A stretch of 64,000 nt of DNA from CBDFNC01 sp965249895. GTDB taxonomy: Bacteria; Pseudomonadota; Gammaproteobacteria; Enterobacterales; CBDFNC01. The notes under the pieces were generated by a model that saw only the letters and a program-made list of their open reading frames with translations, was not told the origin of the DNA and did no database searches. Positions 53,171-59,553 of the stretch are shown here, piece by piece. A program made the position numbers and the translations under genes. The first letter of the stretch is position 1. Each line of letters starts with the position of its first letter. The stretch lies in contig CBDFNC010000001.1 in the NCBI GenBank assembly GCA_965249895.1, positions 1,116,001 to 1,180,000 of the forward strand. Reading direction: 5' to 3'.

Positions 53171-54271
53171 TTAATTATTGTGGTTGGCATATCCCACCAT
53201 CTTCCCAGTTTTATTGATGGTAAACACCTCAACAGATATATGAGGTGGCACGATCTTTTTTGCCTGTTGCAGCGCTAAGTCGCTGATTCTATCACCTAAA
53301 GCCAGACCGATCTCTTGGCATTTCGCCAAGGCAGCCAAACTGGTATTGGCCTGACGAACTTCTTCTTGCAAGTCTAGCTTAGCTCCGAGAAATTTGGCTT
53401 GTTGAGATAAAAACTCAAAATCTATACTGGATTTACGGCTATGCAAGTCTATTGCGCCATAAGCCAGCTTAGAGAACTTTCCGAAGCCCCCCACCAGGGT
53501 TAATTTGTCGATGGGGTGACGTTTGATATGTTTTAACACGGCGCCGACAAAGTCACCCATTTCGAGGCGGGCTATCTCGGGTAAATTGTATTGTTGGGTA
53601 ATAAATTTATCACTGGTATCTCCAGTACAAGCAGCTATATGTTTTACCCCATTGGCTCTGGCTACGTCTATGCCCTGATATATAGAGGCGATATAGGCGG
53701 AGCATGAAAACGGGCGCACTATACCCGTGGTGCCTAAAATGGACAAACCACCTAATATGCCGAGTCTGGGATTCATGGTTTTGAGCGCCAGCGATTCACC
53801 ATTCTCGATACCTATGCAAACCAAAAAACCCCCACGATAACCGGTTTGCTTTGCTAACTGGCTTAAATGGGATGTCATCATCTGCCTTGGTACAGGATTG
53901 ATGGCCGGCTCACCAACGGCCAGGGCCAAACCAGGTCTGGTCACGGTGCCAACGCCTTGCCCGGCTTTAAAAAAAACGCCCGGCTGAGGTGTTAAAGACA
54001 ATTTGGCAAAGACTGTAGCACGGTGGGTGACATCGGGGTCATCTCCGGCATCTTTTACCGTGCTGGCGTAAGCGGTAGTTGCATCGAGCAGGAGACTTTC
54101 TTTAATGGCAAAGTCAACATGTTGCCCTTTGGGTAGGGTAATGCTCAGCTGAGGCAGGTTTTGATCCAACAGCAAAAGATGGGCGGCCGCCAGGCTGGTA
54201 ACAGTGGCGCAACTCCCAGTGGTAAAGCCGGATCGTAAGGGGGTATTTTTTTCTGCTGATTCTTGGCGCAT
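53171..54271 (-). CDS. cbiD: Cobalt-precorrin-5B C1-methyltransferase CbiD
   Basis: A 366-residue CbiD: LRSGFTTGSCATVTSLAAAHLL, DAGDDPDVTHRA, GVGTVTRPGLALAVGEPAINPVPRQMM, ACTGDTSDK and VGGFGKFSKLAYGAIDLHSRKSSIDFE are all family blocks. It methylates C1 in the cobalt-early route and is the first gene of the minus-strand B12 operon (cbiD-cobK-cobH-cobL-cobI-cbiG-cobJ-cobM). I found no B12 riboswitch in its leader; the gap to cobB is filled by repeat copies. Confidence 0.95.
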   Translation of the reverse strand: MRQESAEKNTPLRSGFTTGSCATVTSLAAAHLLLLDQNLPQLSITLPKGQHVDFAIKESLLLDATTAYASTVKDAGDDPDVTHRATVFAKLSLTPQPGVFFKAGQGVGTVTRPGLALAVGEPAINPVPRQMMTSHLSQLAKQTGYRGGFLVCIGIENGESLALKTMNPRLGILGGLSILGTTGIVRPFSCSAYIASIYQGIDVARANGVKHIAACTGDTSDKFITQQYNLPEIARLEMGDFVGAVLKHIKRHPIDKLTLVGGFGKFSKLAYGAIDLHSRKSSIDFEFLSQQAKFLGAKLDLQEEVRQANTSLAALAKCQEIGLALGDRISDLALQQAKKIVPPHISVEVFTINKTGKMVGYANHNN

Positions 54272-54417
54272 TAAAGGCTTTCAGTTTTTATCAATTCCAA
54301 CAAAAGCTTAGCCTAACGCCAGCTTGGGAATCATAAATGAATTCTGGCATTATACCCCTCTTTGCCACAGATGACCTCAAACAATATACCCCTCTTTGCC
54401 ATAGATGAACTCATATA

Positions 54418-54567
54418 ATGACCAGTGCTCCAACCCATAGCTGCCACGCGTTTATTATTGCCTCCCCCGCCTCTAATCAGGGAAAAACTACCGTAACAGC
54501 GGCCCTGGCAAGGTTACATCGAGTGACGTTAGCGGCGCATCTTGTTACGTCTGCTTGGGAAAAATAA
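54418..54567 (+). CDS. 49-residue P-loop ORF, cobB 5'-end copy 1
   Basis: ATG 54418 to TAA 54565-54567. Residues 1-35 copy the CobB N-terminus, including the phosphate loop ASPASNQGKTT; residues 36-49 are the new tail VTLAAHLVTSAWEK. It lacks the rest of the CobB synthetase and GATase domains. It keeps the cobB leader, so it may be translated, but no function is known. It has more changes than the later copies. Confidence 0.45.
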   Translation: MTSAPTHSCHAFIIASPASNQGKTTVTAALARLHRVTLAAHLVTSAWEK

Positions 54568-54614
54568 GAGAATTCTGGCATTATCTCCTTCTTTGCCATA
54601 GATGAACTCATATA

Positions 54615-54764
54615 ATGACCAGTGCTTCAACCCATAGCTGCCACGCGCTTATTATTGCTTCCCCCGCCTCTAATCAGGGTAAAACTACCGTAACAGCGGC
54701 CCTGGCAAGGTTACATCGAGTGACGTTAGCGGCGCATCTTGTTACGTCTGCTTGGGAAAAATAA
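54615..54764 (+). CDS. 49-residue P-loop ORF, cobB 5'-end copy 2
   Basis: ATG 54615 to TAA 54762-54764. The same form as the copy at 54418: CobB residues with an intact GKTT loop, then VTLAAHLVTSAWEK. The DNA is nearly identical to the true cobB 5' end, pointing to recent duplication. Confidence 0.45.
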   Translation: MTSASTHSCHALIIASPASNQGKTTVTAALARLHRVTLAAHLVTSAWEK

Positions 54765-54811
54765 GAGAATTCTGGCATTATCTCCTTCTTTGCCACAGAT
54801 GAACTCATATA

Positions 54812-54961
54812 ATGACCAGTGCTTCAACCCATAGCTGCCACGCGCTTATTATTGCTTCCCCCGCCTCTAATCAGGGTAAAACTACCGTAACAGCGGCCCT
54901 GGCAAGGTTACATCGAGTGACGTTAGCGGCGCATCTTGTTACGTCTGCTTGGGAAAAATAA
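54812..54961 (+). CDS. 49-residue P-loop ORF, cobB 5'-end copy 3
   Basis: ATG 54812 to TAA 54959-54961. Nearly identical to the copy at 54615, and ending 47 bases before the real cobB ATG. The stop in each copy means it cannot read through into cobB, although translation of cobB could be coupled to it. Confidence 0.45.
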   Translation: MTSASTHSCHALIIASPASNQGKTTVTAALARLHRVTLAAHLVTSAWEK

Positions 54962-55008
54962 GAGAATTCTGGCATTATCTCCTTCTTTGCCACAGATGAA
55001 CTCATATA

Positions 55009-56313
55009 ATGACCAGTGCTTCAACCCATAGCTGCCACGCGCTTATTATTGCTTCCCCCGCCTCTAATCAGGGTAAAACTACCGTAACAGCGGCCCTGGC
55101 AAGGTTACATCGAAACCTGGGGCGTAAGGTTACCGTGTTTAAAGCTGGGCCAGATTTTCTGGACCCAATGATCCATCATGTAGCGTCCGGCAATCCGGTA
55201 TATAACCTGGATTTATGGATGGTGGGTGAAGAAAGCTGTAAACAGATGCTATATCAATCGGCGCAGGATTCAGATCTTATTATCATCGAGTGTGGCATGG
55301 GTTTATACGATGGAAAGCCATCCAGCGCCGATCTTGCCAGAACCTTTGGTGTACCTGTGGTGGCCGTGATTGATGCATCCTCTATGGCACAAACCTTTGG
55401 TGCGCTGGCGTATGGTTTAGCAAACTACCAGGACAATTTACCCTTTGCCGGTGTTATCGCTAACCGGGTTGGTAGTGAGAACCATAAAAATTTATTGGCT
55501 GAAAGTATTCCGCCAGGTATGACGTTTTTTGGCGCCGTGCCACGTAGCGAAGATATTGTCATTCCAGACCGACATTTGGGTTTAGTGCAGGCGGATGAAA
55601 TCACCGATTTGGATAGCAGGCTGGATCAAGCGGCCAAGCTGCTGATGGAGGCTGGTGTGACCCAGCTGCCAGCGCCTGTGGAATTTCACCTGGCCTCAAC
55701 AGAAAAAGTGGAGCCCTTGCTGTCGGGGGTAACCATAGCAATAGCCAAGGATCAGGCATTTGGTTTTGTTTATCAGTCTAATCTGGAGTGCCTTGAAGCT
55801 ATGGGGGCCGAACTGACATTTTTCTCCCCTCTTAATAATGAACAGGTGCCCCAGGCTGATGCGCTTTGGTTGCCCGGTGGTTACCCTGAGCTGTATGCAG
55901 AGGTGTTGGCTGACAATCAGGCTAGCAAATCCAGTGTAGTTGCCTTTGCTAAGGCGGGGAATCCCGTGCTGGCGGAGTGTGGCGGTATGTTATACCTGCT
56001 GGAAACACTGGTGGATAAACAGGGGAATAAGTTTGATATGTGCGGTTTATTGCCCGGGGTCAGCACCTTGTGTCAACGGTTTCAGGGGTTGGGCATGCAG
56101 TCTGTCGAACTGAACGGAAGGGAGTTACGTGGCCATACTTTTCATCACACCAAGACTGACACCCCGATGGAGCCTGCTTATTATGCGCAAAAGCAAAGAG
56201 GTAAGGTGCAAGGTGAGGCTGTATATAAAAGGGAAAATGTTTGGGCCTCGTATTTACACCTGTACTTTCCGTCTAACCCAGAGTTAACCGCTATGATGTT
56301 TAAAGGCGAGTGA
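55009..56313 (+). CDS. cobB: Cobyrinate a,c-diamide synthase
   Basis: A 434-residue CobB/CbiA: N-terminal ATP-dependent synthetase domain (IIASPASNQGKTTVTAALARLHRNLGRKVTVFKAGPDFLDP; IECGMGLYDG) and C-terminal class I glutamine amidotransferase domain (WLPGGYPEL, LAECGGMLYLLE with the catalytic Cys, GHTFHHTK with the His). It amidates the a and c side chains using glutamine. ATG 55009 is the fourth and only complete copy of the repeated start. It is divergent from cbiD. Confidence 0.96.
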   Translation: MTSASTHSCHALIIASPASNQGKTTVTAALARLHRNLGRKVTVFKAGPDFLDPMIHHVASGNPVYNLDLWMVGEESCKQMLYQSAQDSDLIIIECGMGLYDGKPSSADLARTFGVPVVAVIDASSMAQTFGALAYGLANYQDNLPFAGVIANRVGSENHKNLLAESIPPGMTFFGAVPRSEDIVIPDRHLGLVQADEITDLDSRLDQAAKLLMEAGVTQLPAPVEFHLASTEKVEPLLSGVTIAIAKDQAFGFVYQSNLECLEAMGAELTFFSPLNNEQVPQADALWLPGGYPELYAEVLADNQASKSSVVAFAKAGNPVLAECGGMLYLLETLVDKQGNKFDMCGLLPGVSTLCQRFQGLGMQSVELNGRELRGHTFHHTKTDTPMEPAYYAQKQRGKVQGEAVYKRENVWASYLHLYFPSNPELTAMMFKGE

Positions 56314-56454
56314 GGTGACCTCCCTATATTTTGTAGGGAAACCCGACTCCACTTTTCCAAGCAGAAGCCGATACATTAGCCAGATAGAGGTTTTGCTAAA
56401 ATTACTTAATAGGCTACACTTTCGCAGCATTTTGGAAACCTGAATAATAATACT

Positions 56455-56997
56455 ATGGCTATTAGCGCAACAATATACAAAGCTCGCCTGCAAATCGCGG
56501 ATATGGATCGTGATTACTATCAGGATTTTAATCTGACTCTTGCCCAGCATCCGTCGGAAAACGATGAGCGTATGATGGTAAGGCTGTTGGCCTTTATCCT
56601 TAATGCTAGCGAACAACTGGACTTTACCAAAGGCCTCAGTGCCGATGATGAACCCGAAGTCTGGCAAAAAAGCTTATCGGATGAAATAGAGCTTTGGATT
56701 GACTTAGGGATGCCGGATGAAAAACGGATCCGCAAGGCTTGTGGTCGGGCCAAGCAGGTTGTTATCTATACCTATGGTGGTGCAGCAGCAGACATCTGGT
56801 GGCAGCAAAACGCCGGAAAAATGAACAGGTTCGACAACCTAAATATTGTCAATATTACTACCGAAAACAGCAAGGCAATAGCTGAGCTGGTGAAGCGCAG
56901 CATGGATATTCAGGTGAGTATCCAGGATGGCCAGATCTGGTTAAATGCCGACGGGGATACTTTGTTAGTTGAGCCTGTCTTACTCTATGGCGGCTAA
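56455..56997 (+). CDS. yaeQ: YaeQ family protein
   Basis: A 180-residue protein matching YaeQ over its whole length: MAISATIYKARLQIADMDRDYY, HPSENDERMMVRLLAFIL, LWIDLGMPDEKRIRKACGRAKQVVIYTYGG and WWQQ. The fold is PD-(D/E)xK nuclease-like (E and D/K residues in ELWIDLG... and K of KACGRAK). The function is unclear; E. coli YaeQ was linked to RfaH suppression in Salmonella. It stands alone, 141 bases after cobB. Confidence 0.92.
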   Translation: MAISATIYKARLQIADMDRDYYQDFNLTLAQHPSENDERMMVRLLAFILNASEQLDFTKGLSADDEPEVWQKSLSDEIELWIDLGMPDEKRIRKACGRAKQVVIYTYGGAAADIWWQQNAGKMNRFDNLNIVNITTENSKAIAELVKRSMDIQVSIQDGQIWLNADGDTLLVEPVLLYGG

Positions 56998-57011
56998 CCT
57001 AGTCATTTACC

Positions 57012-57686
57012 CTAACTTGCTATTGGTTCGTCAACTAATAACAATCGATGTAGCAGCTCTATCGCTTGAGGTTCGCTTTCCGGTGTGAATTGTAAACCCA
57101 GAACTAGCAGGGACTTGCTTTGCTTTACATGGCAAGTTAGTGCAGCTAATGACAAGGTCTTATGATCGCCGGAAATAACAACGGTGAACTGATCTTCTAC
57201 TTGCACTATCTGTTCGCTTTTTCCAACCATTTGAAAGCGGCACCCTTTGCTGGAAATATCAACCAGCTTTCCCGTTATATCCCACCCGTCTTTTGCCAGA
57301 GTTGCGTGAACTGAGCTGTTAAAGCGTGTTTCTGTTCTCAATTGTTGCAGGTTAACCAAATGGGGAAAATGAAGGGCGAGGGCTTGCGTCGGTAAGTCCA
57401 CGTGTTGTATTAGCTGGGCTTTAAAAGTGATAACCGCGCCCGCTTCTCCTTCATCTATCAAAGCCCTAACCGTAAACTCCTGTCCTTGATTTAGTTCCGG
57501 TGTCTCATCGGATAGCTTGATAATTTCAGGGTATTGTAACAGCAGGTATTGATCGGGCACATATCCGATAAAGCGAGAGCGGTATTTGGCTTTGCCCTTG
57601 TCACTGGTCTCAATATCCAGGGTGAGAAGGGCACCCGGGTTGATCCGTCGAAGTGTGGAAATGGCTGGCTCTCGATCTCGGTTCAT
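57012..57686 (-). CDS. PilZ-domain c-di-GMP-binding protein (YcgR-like)
   Basis: A 224-residue protein with a YcgR-N-like beta domain (about 15-105) and a C-terminal PilZ domain. The c-di-GMP site is complete: RTETR (RxxxR) before the barrel and DISSKG (D/NxSxxG) in it. It probably acts as a flagellar or surface-behaviour effector. It is transcribed with or just after the diguanylate cyclase gene at 57785-58735, from which it is separated by 98 bases holding a G12 tract. ATG 57686 has GGGGAGA upstream. Confidence 0.88.
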   Translation of the reverse strand: MNRDREPAISTLRRINPGALLTLDIETSDKGKAKYRSRFIGYVPDQYLLLQYPEIIKLSDETPELNQGQEFTVRALIDEGEAGAVITFKAQLIQHVDLPTQALALHFPHLVNLQQLRTETRFNSSVHATLAKDGWDITGKLVDISSKGCRFQMVGKSEQIVQVEDQFTVVISGDHKTLSLAALTCHVKQSKSLLVLGLQFTPESEPQAIELLHRLLLVDEPIAS

Positions 57687-57772
57687 GTTATCTCCCCAAG
57701 CTTTCACTGATATTCAACATATTTAAATCTAGCCAAACTATTGATTTCGTCCAGTTTAAGTATGGGGAGTGA

Positions 57773-57784
57773 GGGGGGGGGGGG
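57773..57784. repeat. Homopolymer tract of twelve G (C12 on the coding strand)
   Basis: Twelve consecutive G on the + strand lie directly next to the stop codon of the GGDEF gene and 87 bases before the pilZ start. Tracts of this length are prone to slippage. It lies outside both reading frames, so any effect would be on spacing in a promoter, leader or read-through region. Confidence 0.9.
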
Positions 57785-58735
57785 CTAAATTTGTTGCTGC
57801 TGAGAAGTGTCGTCTGCATCTTCTTGGTCAGCATTGTCGCTGACGATACAGTTGCGACCTTTACCCTTGGCCAGGCGTAAACGGTCGTCTGCTAGTTTCA
57901 TGATGTCATCCATGCTTATCCTGTGATCCTCCAATTCGACAACGCCCTGGCTGACGGTCATGGGTAAGGGTTGATCCAGTACTTTCAACTGGTGTTTACT
58001 CAGATAGCGCTTCAGCCTGGTTGCGACTTCTATGGCTTCGGGGAACTCGATCCGCCTTAGCAAAATAGCAAACTCTTCACCGGTGGTTCTGGCCAGCAGG
58101 TCGTCAGGTCGGATGCTGTTAAATGCTACCTCAACAAAGTGGCGCAGCGCTTCGTCACCCAAATCGTGTCCATAAGTATCATTAAAGGTTTTAAACTGAT
58201 CGATATCTACCAATATCAGGCATGCAGGGAAGTCTTGTGGGATCAATTGACTGGTTTCCCGCAAAAATGTCCGGCGGTTATGGCAGCCGGTTAAGGGGTC
58301 GTGTTCAGACAAAAATCTCAGCCGGTATTCCAACCGTTTACGTTCGGTAATATTAACGGCAACCCAAACGACCCAGGGCGCTTCCCCAGGTTCATTGATC
58401 ACGGAAAGGCGGCCCTGAAACCACTGGTGGCATATAACGCCACTACCAGTAAGGGAGGTACAACAGGCCTTGTCCAGCTGGTACTCAAACACCCGCATAT
58501 CCCCTGAAGATATAACCTGGTTTATTTTTGTCAGGGCTAGCTCACCAAGTTGTTGGCCATAGATTTGCTTAATGTGTTGGCCTTCAACCTCTGAAACTTT
58601 GGCGTAGAGTCGGCGATCACTGCCCCCGGTGGCATAAAGGCAGGTGCCTTGTTGGTCAAAAATAAACATAGGATCAGGAAGGGCGAAAAGGAGATGCTGT
58701 ATTTTATGTTGAATAATGTGAAGCGCTCTGCTCAT
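57785..58735 (-). CDS. PAS-GGDEF protein with a TGEEF active-site variant
   Basis: A 316-residue cytoplasmic protein: a PAS domain (about 1-140, LLFALPDPMFIFDQQGTCLYATGG and VWVAVNITERKRLEYRL) and a GGDEF domain (HDPLTGCHNRRTFL, VDIDQFKTFNDTYGHDLGDEALR). The signature reads TGEEF instead of GGEEF, and an RPDD I-site is five residues ahead. Some cyclases with a changed first Gly remain active, others serve as c-di-GMP receptors, so activity is open. A Gln-rich C-terminus (SQQQQI) follows. ATG 58735 is preferred to an upstream start at 58771. Confidence 0.88.
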   Translation of the reverse strand: MSRALHIIQHKIQHLLFALPDPMFIFDQQGTCLYATGGSDRRLYAKVSEVEGQHIKQIYGQQLGELALTKINQVISSGDMRVFEYQLDKACCTSLTGSGVICHQWFQGRLSVINEPGEAPWVVWVAVNITERKRLEYRLRFLSEHDPLTGCHNRRTFLRETSQLIPQDFPACLILVDIDQFKTFNDTYGHDLGDEALRHFVEVAFNSIRPDDLLARTTGEEFAILLRRIEFPEAIEVATRLKRYLSKHQLKVLDQPLPMTVSQGVVELEDHRISMDDIMKLADDRLRLAKGKGRNCIVSDNADQEDADDTSQQQQI

Positions 58736-58969
58736 ACTCGGTCCCTTGTTGATGTATAAATGTGTCGCCAACTTATCCCTAGGCAGTAGAAATTTTATAC
58801 GTTAACTGGTTTTTTTGCGAATCGAGCTTGTGTATGAGCCTTGCTAGCCACCCTCTGCTGTGAACTGGTTCCCATATGCTGGTGGTTTTCAGCATGGAGG
58901 TAACCGAGTTCACGGAGGAAATGTCAACTGTAAGCGGAGAGCGAAATTTTCCTGAGTTGACGTTTGTTG

Positions 58970-59413
58970 CTAGCTCAACCTGAATCTGGCGATGAGTTCA
59001 CAACCATTGGTCTGACGATGTTGCTTCATTTGTGCTGCGATTTTGGGATTCGGGTGTCTCTTCAGGAAATCAAACAGAGCCCCTTCACAGCAACCTAGCG
59101 ATTCGACAAAATCTGAGCATGACTGGTTGGGGCACTGAGGGACGAGAGCCATGACTTGCTCTGAGGCTAATTGCAGATATTTTAATTCATATTCGGGCTC
59201 ACTATGACTACGCCAGAATTTTGCCAGATTATGGCAAGAGGCTACTTTTGCTGTCAGTAGGTCCTGTGCATCATCCGCATTTATGCCGTCTATTTCCTGA
59301 TCCTCTACTTCGGCAAAGGCTTTTTGATAAAGAACGATCGCCATCATATCATCCCCTTTATTAAGGGCTTCATCTGCATGAAGGGTAAAGCTCTCCCAGT
59401 TGGCGATATTCAT
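58970..59413 (-). CDS. DUF2753 family protein
   Basis: A 147-residue helical protein: ANWESFTLHADEALNKGDDMMAIVLYQKAFAEVE looks like one TPR-like helical pair, followed by ASCHNLAKFWRSH and ALVPQCPNQSC. Sequences of this type are annotated DUF2753 in Vibrio and relatives. Four Cys in the last 60 residues (CPNQSC, CC) may bind metal or form disulphides. The start at 59413, with ACAGGAGTT upstream, is firm. A perfect Fur box lies 46 bases before the ATG, so it is probably iron-repressed. Confidence 0.72.
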   Translation of the reverse strand: MNIANWESFTLHADEALNKGDDMMAIVLYQKAFAEVEDQEIDGINADDAQDLLTAKVASCHNLAKFWRSHSEPEYELKYLQLASEQVMALVPQCPNQSCSDFVESLGCCEGALFDFLKRHPNPKIAAQMKQHRQTNGCELIARFRLS

Positions 59414-59458
59414 ATATAACTCCTGTAATAACCCTAGTAGATACTCTTTATAATTCAA

Positions 59459-59475
59459 TTGATAATCATTATCAA
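59459..59475. promoter_or_regulatory. Fur box upstream of the DUF2753 gene
   Basis: TTGATAATCATTATCAA is a perfect inverted repeat with a single central base and contains the 7-1-7 Fur core TGATAATnATTATCA exactly. It lies 46 bases before the DUF2753 start. The helicase gene ends on its other side, so the target is the DUF2753 gene. Confidence 0.85.
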
Positions 59476-59553
59476 CACTATAAACATAGGGCTTTTCATT
59501 AGAAGCCTTAAGGTGTGAGCTAGGGAAGGGGGAAACCTCACCTATACGACATT

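Larger units (their letters stand above)
54360..55008 (+). repeat. 197-bp tandem array of the cobB 5' end
   Basis: The cobB start and its 47-base leader recur at 54418, 54615, 54812 and 55009, exactly 197 bp apart. Each of the three extra units has 33 codons of cobB followed by a different tail ending in a stop. Units at 54615 and 54812 are almost identical to each other and to the functional copy; that at 54418 has more changes, so it is the oldest. An inner 41-base duplication of the leader sits at about 54345-54410. Confidence 0.95.
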
